62,547 nt of DNA from Mesorhizobium sp. 61-13. GTDB lineage: Bacteria; Pseudomonadota; Alphaproteobacteria; Rhizobiales; Rhizobiaceae. Below are positions 1 through 9,181 of the stretch, in pieces (positions within the stretch are counted from its first letter, which is position 1; every line of letters starts with the position of its first letter). Position numbers and translations under genes: made by a program. The stretch is from assembly GCA_001897075.1 (NCBI GenBank), contig MKRZ01000006.1, positions 1 through 62,547 of the forward strand, in the 5' to 3' direction. The notes beneath the pieces were generated by a model. The model saw only the letters and a program-made list of their open reading frames with translations, was not told where the DNA came from and searched no databases.

Positions 1-924
1 ATGACCGTTCACGCGGCCCGTCTTGGCGCGCACCAACTCGGCCGCATCCGGGTTCTTCTTCTGCGGCATGATCGACGAGCCCGTCGAATAGCTGTCGGAC
101 AGTCGGACGAAGCCGAATTGCGGCGTCGACCAGATGACGATTTCTTCCGCGAGCCTGGAAAGATGCGTGGCCGCAATCGACGCGACCGACAGGAACTCCA
201 GCGCATAATCGCGGTCGGATACGCTATCCAGCGAGTTGCGAGTCGGCTCGCGGAAGCCAAGCGCCTTGGCCGTCATGTGACGGTCGATGGGAAATCCTGT
301 GCCCGCGAGCGCCGCCGCGCCCAGCGGGCTTTCGTCCATGCGGTCGATTGCGTTGCGCACCCTCGAAAGGTCGCGCGCAAACATCTCGACATAGGCAAGG
401 CAATGGTGGCCGAAGGTCACCGGCTGCGCTGTCTGGAGATGCGTGAAGCCCGGCATGATCGTTGCCGCATGTTGCTCGGCACGATCCACAAATGCTGCCA
501 TCAGCCCCTTCAGCGCCTCGGCAACCCGATGAAACTCGTCCTTCACCCACAGCCGGAAATCGACGGCAACCTGGTCGTTGCGTGACCGCGCGGTGTGCAG
601 CCGACCAGCAGCAGGGCCGATCAGCTCCGCCAGTCGTGCCTCGACGTTCATGTGGATGTCTTCCAGCCTGGTCGAGAATTCGAACTTGCCGGCTTCAATC
701 TCTTTCAGGATCGTGTTCAGGCCGTCGGCGATCTTTTGCTGGTCCGCCGTCGAAATGATGCCCGTTTTGGCCAGCATCTCGCTGTGGGCGATAGAGCCGC
801 GGATATCCTGTGCATAGAGCTTGCGGTCGAAGCCGATGGAAGCGTTGATCGCCTCCATGATCGCCGCAGGGCCCGAGGCAAATCGTCCGCCCCACATCTG
901 GTTGCTGGCCTTCTTGTCGCTCAT
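1..924 (-). CDS. argH: argininosuccinate lyase (3' end truncated by window edge)
   Basis: Minus-strand reading frame from ATG at 924 gives [37 protein letters not shown]...[16 protein letters not shown]...[26 protein letters not shown], characteristic ArgH motifs. Open to the window edge, so absent from the ORF track. Confidence 0.95.
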   Translation of the reverse strand, partial: MSDKKASNQMWGGRFASGPAAIMEAINASIGFDRKLYAQDIRGSIAHSEMLAKTGIISTADQQKIADGLNTILKEIEAGKFEFSTRLEDIHMNVEARLAELIGPAAGRLHTARSRNDQVAVDFRLWVKDEFHRVAEALKGLMAAFVDRAEQHAATIMPGFTHLQTAQPVTFGHHCLAYVEMFARDLSRVRNAIDRMDESPLGAAALAGTGFPIDRHMTAKALGFREPTRNSLDSVSDRDYALEFLSVASIAATHLSRLAEEIVIWSTPQFGFVRLSDSYSTGSSIMPQKKNPDAAELVRAKTGRVNGH

Positions 925-956
925 TGCTATAACCCGTGTCCCGGAGCAGTTTGAAA

Positions 957-1637
957 ATGGCAGACGGCAGAAAACTCTTTCCCACCACGCGCCTGATCCT
1001 TGCGGCTCTCGTCGCAGGAGCAATAACCGGCGCGGTCGCGGTATATGTCAGCGGCATGCTTGCTGGCAACAACGCAGCGCCAATCGAGGCGGTGGCCCAG
1101 GAGAGCGACGACACGGTTTGCACGGCGAAAGCCGAACGCGCCAAGACAATTGCAGCCGCCGCCACCGGCGAGGTTGCCGCTCTGATGCCTGCCGATCCGC
1201 CGCAATCACTCAAGTCGCTTGCCTTCAACGGACCTGACGGCAAGCCGCATGGCTTGGCCGGGCACACCGGCAAGACGGTGCTGCTCAACCTGTGGGCAAC
1301 ATGGTGTGCGCCCTGCCGCGCCGAAATGCCGGCGCTAGACGCACTGCAAAAGGAATTGGGCAGCGACAAATTCGAAGTGGTCGCCGTCAACGTCGATACC
1401 GGCGACGACGCCAAGCCGAAGGCCTTCCTCAAGGAAATCGGCGTCGAGAAGCTGAACTACTACAGCGACCATTCCCTGGCACTGTTCAACGACGTCAAGG
1501 AGCGCGGCCTTGCGCTCGGCCTTCCGGTAACCATGCTGATCGACGGCGACGGCTGCCTTGTCGCCCATATGAACGGCCCGGCCGAGTGGTCAGGTACCGA
1601 TGCCAAAAATTTGATTGAAACGGCACTCAAGCCCTAG
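957..1637 (+). CDS. tlpA: TlpA-family thiol:disulfide interchange protein
   Basis: N-terminal membrane anchor followed by a thioredoxin-like domain with [13 protein letters not shown] motif; start chosen at the internal ATG (957). Confidence 0.85.
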   Translation: MADGRKLFPTTRLILAALVAGAITGAVAVYVSGMLAGNNAAPIEAVAQESDDTVCTAKAERAKTIAAAATGEVAALMPADPPQSLKSLAFNGPDGKPHGLAGHTGKTVLLNLWATWCAPCRAEMPALDALQKELGSDKFEVVAVNVDTGDDAKPKAFLKEIGVEKLNYYSDHSLALFNDVKERGLALGLPVTMLIDGDGCLVAHMNGPAEWSGTDAKNLIETALKP

Positions 1638-1793
1638 CAACTTCGACAAACGCAAAGCCGCACCGAAGTCCAGACGGGCAGCGGATGCTTGTGTTGTACG
1701 GTTTCCACAGAATCTGGTCTGGGCATATTTGAATCCCCTCATAAACGAAAGCAATTCGCAATTGGATTGAAGGTTCATGAGCGCGTAACAAAA

Positions 1794-1811
1794 CTATTGT
1801 GCTACTGTCAC
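1794..1811 (+). promoter_or_regulatory. candidate Pho box upstream of ugpB
   Basis: CTATTGT-GCTA-CTGTCAC: two 7-mers at 11-bp spacing; the second matches CTGTCAY fully, the first matches 4/7. Confidence 0.4.
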
Positions 1812-1869
1812 AATGCACCGATACTCCCCCGGCGAACCCATTTCGCCAATGACAAACCGGGAGAGAGAG

Positions 1870-3180
1870 ATGAGATTCCACGGCTTTGCGGCCGGTGTCG
1901 CCGCTACATTGACCTTGTTTTCAACGACATCGGCCTTCGCTGCCACCCAGATAAGCTGGTGGCACGCAATGACCGGCGCCAATGCCGAGGTCGTCGACAA
2001 GATTTCGAAGGATTTCAATGCCAGCCAGAGCGACTACGAGATCGTTCCGGTGTTCAAGGGTACCTATCCAGAAACGCTGAACGCCGGCATCGCCGCATTC
2101 CGCGCCGGTCAGTCCCCCGACATCATGCAGGTGTTCGACGTCGGCACCGGCGTGATGATGGCTGCCGAGGGCGCGATCAAGCCAGTGGCTGAAGTGCTCG
2201 AAGGCGCGGGCCTCAAGTTCGACAAGAGCCAGTACCTGCCGGGCATCGTCGGCTACTATTCCAAGCCGGACGGCACCATGCTGTCATTCCCTTACAATTC
2301 GTCCTCGCCGATCCTCTATTACAACAAGGACATCTTCCAGAAAGCCGGCCTCGACGTGAACAACCCGCCCAAGACCTGGAACGAGGTCTGGGACGCGGCC
2401 AAGAAGATCAAGGCCAGCGGTGCCGCCCCTTGCGGTTACACCTCCACCTGGCTGACCTGGATTCACACTGAAAATTTCGCCGCCTGGAACAACATTTCGT
2501 GGGCAACCGGTGAAAACGGTCTGGCCGGCGGCGAGGTCGAGTTGAAAGTCAACGCACCGCTCTACGTCAACCACTTCCAGGCGCTCGCCGATCTCGCCAA
2601 GGATGGCACCTTCAAATATGGCGGTCGCACATCGGAGGCCAAGCAGATCTTCCTTGCCGGTGAATGCGGCATCTTCACCGAATCCTCCGGCGGCCTCGGC
2701 GACATCGTCAAGTCCGGCATGAACTACGGCATCGGCCAGCTTCCCTATGACAGCGACGCACCGGGAGCCCCGCAAAACACCACGCCGGGCGGTGCCAGCC
2801 TTTGGGTCTTCGGCGGCAAGTCTGACGAGCAGTATAAGGGCGTAGCGGCATTCTTCACTTACCTGTCGAAGACGGAAGTGCAGGAGTATCTGCATCAGAA
2901 GTCCGGCTATCTGCCAGTCACGCTGGCCGCTTACGAGGCCACCAAGGCATCCGGCTTCTATGACAAGAATCCCGGCCGGGAGACGCCGATCCTGCAGATG
3001 ATGGGCAAGGCCCCGACGGAAAACTCCAAGGGCGTGCGCCTGCCGAACCTGCCGCAGGTCCGCGACATCATGAACGAGGAATATGAGAAGATGCTGGCTG
3101 GCCAGCAGACCGCGCAGCAGGCGCTCGACAACGTGGTCCAGCGCGGCAATGCGGCAATCAAGGACGCCATGGGCAACTGA
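1870..3180 (+). CDS. ugpB: sn-glycerol-3-phosphate ABC transporter substrate-binding protein
   Basis: Signal peptide, ATQISWWHAMTGANAEVVDKI..., followed by two permeases and an ATPase in ugpBAEC order. Confidence 0.9.
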   Translation: MRFHGFAAGVAATLTLFSTTSAFAATQISWWHAMTGANAEVVDKISKDFNASQSDYEIVPVFKGTYPETLNAGIAAFRAGQSPDIMQVFDVGTGVMMAAEGAIKPVAEVLEGAGLKFDKSQYLPGIVGYYSKPDGTMLSFPYNSSSPILYYNKDIFQKAGLDVNNPPKTWNEVWDAAKKIKASGAAPCGYTSTWLTWIHTENFAAWNNISWATGENGLAGGEVELKVNAPLYVNHFQALADLAKDGTFKYGGRTSEAKQIFLAGECGIFTESSGGLGDIVKSGMNYGIGQLPYDSDAPGAPQNTTPGGASLWVFGGKSDEQYKGVAAFFTYLSKTEVQEYLHQKSGYLPVTLAAYEATKASGFYDKNPGRETPILQMMGKAPTENSKGVRLPNLPQVRDIMNEEYEKMLAGQQTAQQALDNVVQRGNAAIKDAMGN

Positions 3181-3226
3181 TCTGACTGATCGTGCCTGAG
3201 GTGAAAACCCTTCCGGTTCGCACGTT

Positions 3227-3260
3227 CCCCGGCTCTCGCTTGCAAAAGAGAGAGCCGGGG
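3227..3260 (+). other. strong hairpin in ugpB-ugpA intergenic region
   Basis: CCCCGGCTCTC...GAGAGCCGGGG, 11-bp perfect stem with no T-tract. Confidence 0.75.
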
Positions 3261-3331
3261 TTCACGCTCGCTTCCCGTTCCACGGGCGAAGACAACGCTG
3301 ACATCTCGCCCATCGAAACGACAGGCTGCGC

Positions 3332-4216
3332 ATGACCCCGCGTGTCGTCTTCCCCAACAAGGTCCTGCCCTACCTCTTGGTGGCGCCGCAACTCGCCATC
3401 ACGCTCGTCTTCTTCTACTGGCCGGCGGGCCAGGCGCTCTACCAGTCGATGCTGAAGGAAGATCCGTTCGGCCTGAAATCGAAGTTCGTCTGGTTCGCGA
3501 ATTTCGAGAAAGTTCTCGCCGACCCCGCTTACGTCAATTCTATCAAGGTCACGGCGGTTTTCTCGCTTGCGACTGCGCTCGTCGCCATGAGCGTCGCGCT
3601 TTTGCTCGCTGTGATGGCGGAACGGGTGGTTCGCGGCAAAGGCCTGTACCGCACCCTAATGATCTGGCCTTACGCGGTCGCGCCCGCTATCGCCGGCATG
3701 CTGTTCCTGTTCCTCTTCAACCCGTCCATCGGCACGCTCGCCGTGCTGTTGCGTAAGGCTGGCATCGCCTGGGACCCGTTGCTGGATGGCACCGACGCCA
3801 TGATGCTAGTGGTGACGGCCGCGGCGTGGAAGCAGATCAGCTACAATTTCCTGTTCTTCGTCGCCGGACTGCAAGCCATCCCCAAGAGCCTGATCGAGGC
3901 GGCGGCAATCGACGGAGCCGGCGAGACCAAGCGCTTCTGGACAATCGTCTTCCCGCTGCTTGCGCCGACGACGTTCTTCCTGCTGGTCATCAACACCACC
4001 TACGCCTTCTTCGACACGTTCGGCATCATCCACGCGGTGACCGGCGGTGGGCCCGGCAAGGCTACGGAAACACTGGTCTACAAGGTCTACAATGACGGCT
4101 TCGTCAATCTGATCCTCGGCGATTCTGCTGCCCAATCGGTGATCCTCATGGTCATCGTCATCGCACTCACCGCCATCCAGTTCCGCTACGTGGAAAGGAA
4201 GGTGCACTATGGATGA
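3332..4216 (+). CDS. ugpA: sn-glycerol-3-phosphate ABC transporter permease UgpA
   Basis: Multi-TM binding-protein-dependent permease with [15 protein letters not shown] motif; operon context. Confidence 0.9.
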   Translation: MTPRVVFPNKVLPYLLVAPQLAITLVFFYWPAGQALYQSMLKEDPFGLKSKFVWFANFEKVLADPAYVNSIKVTAVFSLATALVAMSVALLLAVMAERVVRGKGLYRTLMIWPYAVAPAIAGMLFLFLFNPSIGTLAVLLRKAGIAWDPLLDGTDAMMLVVTAAAWKQISYNFLFFVAGLQAIPKSLIEAAAIDGAGETKRFWTIVFPLLAPTTFFLLVINTTYAFFDTFGIIHAVTGGGPGKATETLVYKVYNDGFVNLILGDSAAQSVILMVIVIALTAIQFRYVERKVHYG

Positions 4217-4225
4217 GGCCGCACG

Positions 4226-5074
4226 ATGATCGGCTCTTCCCGCTTCCGCACCTATGTTGCCCATGCGGTCCTGCTTGTCGGCATCCTGATTGTCGCGTTC
4301 CCGATCTACTACACCTTCGTCGCGTCCACCCACACGCTGCAGACCATCCTGCGCCCTCCTCTGCCGCTCCTGCCCGGCGGTGAGTTCTGGAACAACTACT
4401 CGGAAGCCCTGCTGGGAGGCGTCAACCGCATCGGCGGCGTCGGCGTCGACGTGTTGCTGTTCAACACGCTGGTGATGGCGCTCGGCATCGCCATCGGCAA
4501 GATCTGCATCTCGATCCTCTCGGCCTACGCCATCGTCTTCTTCCGCTTTCCGCTCAGGATGGTGTTCTTCTGGCTGATCTTCATTACGCTCATGCTGCCG
4601 GTCGAAGTCCGCATCCTGCCCACCTACAAGGTGATGGTCGATCTCAACCTCATCGACACCTATGCCGGGCTTATCGTCCCTCTGATCGCTTCGGCCACGG
4701 CGACATTGTTGTTCCGGCAATTCTTCATGACCATCCCGGGTGAACTGGTCGAGGCGGCGCGCGTCGACGGTGCGGGCCCGTGGCGTTTCTTCTTCGATAT
4801 CCTGCTGCCGCTGTCGCGCACCAACATCGCGGCCCTTTTCGTCATCCTATTCATCTACGGATGGACCCAGTATCTGTGGCCGCTTCTGGTCACCAACCAC
4901 AACGACATGAACACCATCGTCATCGCGCTGCGCAAAATGGTGTCGTTCGCCGATGCAGACACGCAATGGCACCTCGTCATGGTCACGGCCATGCTTGCCA
5001 TCGTGCCGCCAATCCTCGTCGTGGTGGGCATGCAGCGGTGGTTCGTTCGCGGACTTGTCGAGTCGGAGAAGTAG
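4226..5074 (+). CDS. ugpE: sn-glycerol-3-phosphate ABC transporter permease UgpE
   Basis: Multi-TM permease with [21 protein letters not shown] motif; operon context. Confidence 0.9.
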   Translation: MIGSSRFRTYVAHAVLLVGILIVAFPIYYTFVASTHTLQTILRPPLPLLPGGEFWNNYSEALLGGVNRIGGVGVDVLLFNTLVMALGIAIGKICISILSAYAIVFFRFPLRMVFFWLIFITLMLPVEVRILPTYKVMVDLNLIDTYAGLIVPLIASATATLLFRQFFMTIPGELVEAARVDGAGPWRFFFDILLPLSRTNIAALFVILFIYGWTQYLWPLLVTNHNDMNTIVIALRKMVSFADADTQWHLVMVTAMLAIVPPILVVVGMQRWFVRGLVESEK

Positions 5075-5079
5075 GCCCA

Positions 5080-6135
5080 ATGGCAACTGTCGATATGAAG
5101 GATGTCAAAAAGGTCTACGCAGGTGGCGTCGAAGCCGTGAAGGGCGTCTCGATCGCCATTCCGGACAAGCAATTGTGCGTCCTCGTCGGCCCTTCTGGCT
5201 GCGGCAAATCCACCTTGCTGCGCATGATTGCCGGGCTGGAAGCCATCTCGTCCGGCACCGTCTCCATCGATGGCAAGGTGGTCAATGCGATCAGCCCGAC
5301 CGACCGCGACATCGCCATGGTGTTCCAGAACTACGCGCTCTATCCGCACATGAACGTCTACGACAATATGGCTTACGGTCTGCGCAACCGCGGCACGCCA
5401 AAAGCGGAAATCGACAGCCGCGTCCGCTCGACGGCCAAGGTGCTCGAACTTGCCCATTTGCTGGAACGGCGTCCGCGCGAACTTTCAGGCGGCCAGCGCC
5501 AGCGCGTCGCCATGGGCCGCGCCATCGTCCGCAATCCGAAAGTATTTTTGTTCGACGAGCCGCTGAGCAATCTCGATGCCAAGCTGCGCGGACAAATGCG
5601 GGTCGAGATCAAGAACCTGCAGCGCAATCTGGGCGTGACGTCCGTCTACGTCACCCATGACCAGCTCGAGGCGATGACGCTTGCCGACATACTCGTGGTC
5701 ATGAACGCCGGCCTCGTGGAGCAGATGGGTGCACCGCTCGACATCTACGAAAAGCCTGCCTCGACTTTCGTGGCATCCTTTATCGGCGCGCCACCCATGA
5801 ACCTGATGGCTTTGAAGCGCGAGGGTGGTCACGCGCGCTTGGCGGAAGGCGTTACCCTCGGCGTCGAGCCCCCGGCCACGGCCGCAACACTTGGTTTCCG
5901 TCCCGAAGATGCCATTGTCGGACAGGTCGAAGGGAAACGCGCTCTGGTCTTGCCTGCGGTTGTCGAAGCGGTGGAGCCGGTGGGCGCCGAGAGCTTCCTG
6001 CATTGTGCAGCGACCGGTGACCGGGTTCTGGTGCGCGTCTCAGGTCGCGCCACGGCAAAGCCCGGCGACAAGCTCAGCATAACGGCAAGCCTGGACAAGA
6101 TTCACTGGTTCGACGCGGCAGGAAAGCGGGTCTGA
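5080..6135 (+). CDS. ugpC: sn-glycerol-3-phosphate ABC transporter ATP-binding protein UgpC
   Basis: Walker [10 protein letters not shown], signature [27 protein letters not shown]; start at internal ATG 5080 (ORF extends upstream, overlapping ugpE). Confidence 0.92.
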   Translation: MATVDMKDVKKVYAGGVEAVKGVSIAIPDKQLCVLVGPSGCGKSTLLRMIAGLEAISSGTVSIDGKVVNAISPTDRDIAMVFQNYALYPHMNVYDNMAYGLRNRGTPKAEIDSRVRSTAKVLELAHLLERRPRELSGGQRQRVAMGRAIVRNPKVFLFDEPLSNLDAKLRGQMRVEIKNLQRNLGVTSVYVTHDQLEAMTLADILVVMNAGLVEQMGAPLDIYEKPASTFVASFIGAPPMNLMALKREGGHARLAEGVTLGVEPPATAATLGFRPEDAIVGQVEGKRALVLPAVVEAVEPVGAESFLHCAATGDRVLVRVSGRATAKPGDKLSITASLDKIHWFDAAGKRV

Positions 6136-6160
6136 AACCCGCATCCCCTATCCCGACGCT

Positions 6161-6982
6161 CTAGTTTGCGATGCGTCGCGCGAACTCGGCCAGCGCCTTC
6201 TGGTAGATCGTTGCGCGGTTCCAGTCGTTCCAGACGCCATAATTGGCCTCACCCGGACCGTAGCCGCCACCCGCGCTCCAGCCATGGCCGCGGAGGAAAT
6301 TGGCAGTCGAGGCCAGCACGTCGGCGCGCGAGTGGATCAGGTCGCGGCGGCCGTCGCCGTCGAAATCAACCGCATATTGCAGGTACTTTGACGGCAGGAA
6401 CTGCGTCTGGCCGAGTTCGCCGAAGCCGGCGCCTTTCATCTGGGCCGCCGCAATGTAGCCCTTCTGGGCAATCTCGAGCGCCGAATCCAGTTCGTTGGTG
6501 AAGAACTCGGAGCGGCGGCAGTCATAGGCAAGCGTGGTCAGCGGGCCGAACACGCTCTTGTTGCCGGAATTGGCGCCGAAACCCGTCTCCATGCCCCAGA
6601 TCGCCAGCAGCACTTCGGGTTGCACGCCGAAGCGCGCTTCGATCTTGTTCAGCAGGCCCGCCTGGGATTTCATGTATCCCTTGGCCTTGCTGACATAGGA
6701 TGCCGGTGCCCGGCGCGCGAGGAACTGCTCGACCGTGCCCTTGAACGCCTTGTGCTGGCTGCGATCTATCCTTATGACCCCGGTATCGTATTTGACGCCT
6801 TTCATAGGCCCGGTGTCGATACCGCGCGCCTTCGCGTCGGCCTTGTAGTCTTCGACCCAGGCCCCGAAGCCGCTGCCATCATTGCCGCATTTGCCTGCGG
6901 CATGAGCCGCTGTGGTCATGACCAGCGCCCCCAGCGCCGCAGCAACAAAAAATCTGCCCTTGGCAAGACCTGCCATATTCAT
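6161..6982 (-). CDS. lytic murein transglycosylase (MltB-like)
   Basis: Signal peptide; ARFGVQPEVLLAIWGMETGFGANSGNKSVFGPLTTLAYDCRRSEFF...GELGQTQFLPSKYLQYAVDFDGDGRRDL. Confidence 0.88.
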   Translation of the reverse strand: MNMAGLAKGRFFVAAALGALVMTTAAHAAGKCGNDGSGFGAWVEDYKADAKARGIDTGPMKGVKYDTGVIRIDRSQHKAFKGTVEQFLARRAPASYVSKAKGYMKSQAGLLNKIEARFGVQPEVLLAIWGMETGFGANSGNKSVFGPLTTLAYDCRRSEFFTNELDSALEIAQKGYIAAAQMKGAGFGELGQTQFLPSKYLQYAVDFDGDGRRDLIHSRADVLASTANFLRGHGWSAGGGYGPGEANYGVWNDWNRATIYQKALAEFARRIAN

Positions 6983-7164
6983 CTCCTGATTGCCGGAATC
7001 ACATCCTGGACGCGAATTTGCCAGCGAAACTCGTGTTTGTCATCGCTCTTTGGCCCCGCCCCCGTCGCGAAGGCGGCTCTGTGTCTCACGAACACGCTCT
7101 AAATGTGGCAGCCCGCGCACTGCAGCACTTAACAATTCGTGAGATGCGCCAAGCTGGATTAGCC

Positions 7165-7189
7165 GGAACTAATGCTTGCCACCTCCGTT
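7165..7189 (+). promoter_or_regulatory. candidate EcfG (general stress sigma) promoter
   Basis: GGAAC-N16-CGTT (GGAACTAATGCTTGCCACCTCCGTT), 38 bp upstream of the ATG at 7228. Confidence 0.6.
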
Positions 7190-7227
7190 TGGCCCCACTG
7201 AGGGATAGTTCAAAACGGAGAGAAGAT

Positions 7228-7827
7228 ATGAAACCGCTCTTGCTGCCGATTGCCGGTGCCCTTGCCCTGTTTTCAGGAGCAGCACTCGCCGACACCTCGG
7301 TTTCCGCAGTAACCGACCTTAATGTTCGCGCCGGTCCCGGTCCCCAGTATCCGGTCACGGGCGTGCTCAAGGCCGGACAACCGGCAACGCTGACGGGATG
7401 CCTCGAAAACTCAAAATGGTGCACGATTGCCGAAGCAGGCGGACAAGGATGGGTCTATTCCGACTATGTAACCGCTGAATTCGCCGGCACCCGCGTCATC
7501 GTCACCCAAAGGCCGGCCGATGCCGGCATCGCTGTCGCACCGCCGCCAGCCGACGTCGGCCAATATCCGTCAACCTACACGTCCGCGATTGTTCCGGGCG
7601 AGCCGGTCGAGGTGATCGACGCGCCGCCACAGGCCGTGCGCACCTATGTAACGGAGCACTCGATGGAGCCTGTCTATCTCGACGGCGAAGTCGTGACGGG
7701 CTCCTCATTGCCGGACGATGTCGTGCTCGGGGAGATACCCGACTACAACTACCGCTACGTCTACGTAAACGGCCAACCCGCCTTGATCGACCCGGCGACC
7801 CGCCGCATCGTCTACGTGGTCCGGTAA
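7228..7827 (+). CDS. secreted SH3-domain protein (DUF1236-like C-terminus)
   Basis: Signal peptide, then bacterial SH3 motif VTDLNVRAGPGPQYPVTGVLKAGQPATLTGCLENSKWCTI...GWVYSDYV; C-terminal YVYVNGQPALIDPATRRIVYVVR. Confidence 0.75.
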   Translation: MKPLLLPIAGALALFSGAALADTSVSAVTDLNVRAGPGPQYPVTGVLKAGQPATLTGCLENSKWCTIAEAGGQGWVYSDYVTAEFAGTRVIVTQRPADAGIAVAPPPADVGQYPSTYTSAIVPGEPVEVIDAPPQAVRTYVTEHSMEPVYLDGEVVTGSSLPDDVVLGEIPDYNYRYVYVNGQPALIDPATRRIVYVVR

Positions 7828-7874
7828 TTCACGCCCCGGTTCGCAACTCCGGACCGTTTACCCTGTCAGCAATT

Positions 7875-7907
7875 GCGCCGCCGAAGTGAATTCAACTTTG
7901 GCGGCGC
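7875..7907. other. intergenic hairpin (no T-tract)
   Basis: GCGCCGCCgAAGT-gaattca-ACTTtGGCGGCGC. Confidence 0.6.
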
Positions 7908-7949
7908 ATGCGCTAGTCATTCATCCGACAGCAGAAGTCAGGGGGACGC

Positions 7950-8933
7950 GTGCAGATCGATCCGCAAGCTTTCGAACAGTATCGGCAGTCGCCGAACGAA
8001 AAGACCACGCTTGTCCGCCTCATTCTTGGAACGTTGATTGTTGTGATCGCCTGGATCGTCGCAACATTCGCCACGGTCTCGGCTGGCGCCTACTTCCACG
8101 CCGTTCAGTTGGCCAATTCCGGCCAGCCGGTAAATTCCAGCGTCATGGCATCGTTCATGGCCTCGCCTGCCGGCATCCTCACCGCCCTTATGTCCTTTGC
8201 CGGCATCTGGATCGGTCTTTGGGTGGTCATGCGCTGGGTCCACCGCGAGCGCATCGGCGCATTGTTTGGCAACAGCAGCCGCATCTCGCGCGACGCATTC
8301 TTCAAGGGCCTGGTCGCCGTGGTCATTACCTCGGTCATTTCCGAGGTGCTGCTTTATCTGCTGCGCCCCGAAATTGCGCGCGGCTCTATCTCCATCGGCT
8401 CATGGATGCTCTTCCTTGTTCCGATCGTCATTCTGACCTTTATTCAGACATCGTCGGAAGAACTGCTTTTCCGGGGCTATCTGCCACGCGCACTGGCGAA
8501 GCTGTTCCGCAGCCCGATCATCTGGGGCGTCATCCCGCTCATCATGTTCACGTCGCTTCACTGGAGCCCCACGACAGGCACAACGATGAATCTGGCCGGC
8601 CTTGGCGCTATCGGCGCCTTCGCGATCGTGCTGATGATCCTTGTCTATGTCACCGGCAATCTGGGCGCAGCGTTTGGCGCACACCTCGGCAACAATCTGT
8701 TCGGATTTTTGCTGATCTCCCACCAAGAGAGCTATAACGCGTTCGCCTTGTTCACTGCGGCTCCCCTGGAAGGTCCGGGATGGGATTCCACTGATGCGTT
8801 GCTCGTCACCGCAATCGGCATCGTCGCAAGCGTGCTGACCTTGCTATTGCTTGTGCATCCCCGGTCTTTCCTGAGGGTCAGCCCCGACCTGGCGGCAAAT
8901 ATCAGGCAGGCTCCGCAACTGGCGCCAACTTGA
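7950..8933 (+). CDS. CPBP-family intramembrane metalloprotease
   Basis: Multi-TM protein with EELLFRGYLPRALAKLF and FTSLHW and GNLGAAFGAHLGNNLFG motifs of the Abi/CAAX family. Confidence 0.85.
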   Translation: MQIDPQAFEQYRQSPNEKTTLVRLILGTLIVVIAWIVATFATVSAGAYFHAVQLANSGQPVNSSVMASFMASPAGILTALMSFAGIWIGLWVVMRWVHRERIGALFGNSSRISRDAFFKGLVAVVITSVISEVLLYLLRPEIARGSISIGSWMLFLVPIVILTFIQTSSEELLFRGYLPRALAKLFRSPIIWGVIPLIMFTSLHWSPTTGTTMNLAGLGAIGAFAIVLMILVYVTGNLGAAFGAHLGNNLFGFLLISHQESYNAFALFTAAPLEGPGWDSTDALLVTAIGIVASVLTLLLLVHPRSFLRVSPDLAANIRQAPQLAPT

Positions 8934-9052
8934 CTCTCGCGCCATTTTCCTGTCTACACGCCGCAATTCTGCGACAAGTTCACTTTCGCGAAGCTGACCG
9001 GGACGCCATGGCCACAGTGGCCTAGAGCTGTAAAATAGATCCCGGAGGCCAA

Positions 9053-9081
9053 CACCCGGCAGCGCTGTGCGCCCCCGGGTG
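9053..9081 (+). promoter_or_regulatory. structured leader hairpin upstream of ffh
   Basis: CACCCGG...CCGGGTG stem about 100 nt before the ffh start codon. Confidence 0.4.
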
Positions 9082-9181
9082 CTTTCTGGTTTTGGGCCAT
9101 GCCCGACAGCTTTGCTTGGAGGATTGCCGCAAAAGCACTACCTCTCGGCCATCATCGGGTTGGCAGGGAAAAGGGAAACGC

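Noticed and set aside
1-585. 194-aa plus-strand ORF at window start
   Set aside because: Antisense to argH, which is open and clearly recognisable on the minus strand through 924.
3806-4720. 304-aa minus ORF
   Set aside because: Low-complexity Asp/Arg/Gln-rich shadow ORF antisense to ugpA/ugpE.
4780-5079. 100-aa N-terminal extension of ugpC
   Set aside because: Overlaps ugpE in another frame; the start [11 protein letters not shown] at 5080 fits ATPase family N-termini.
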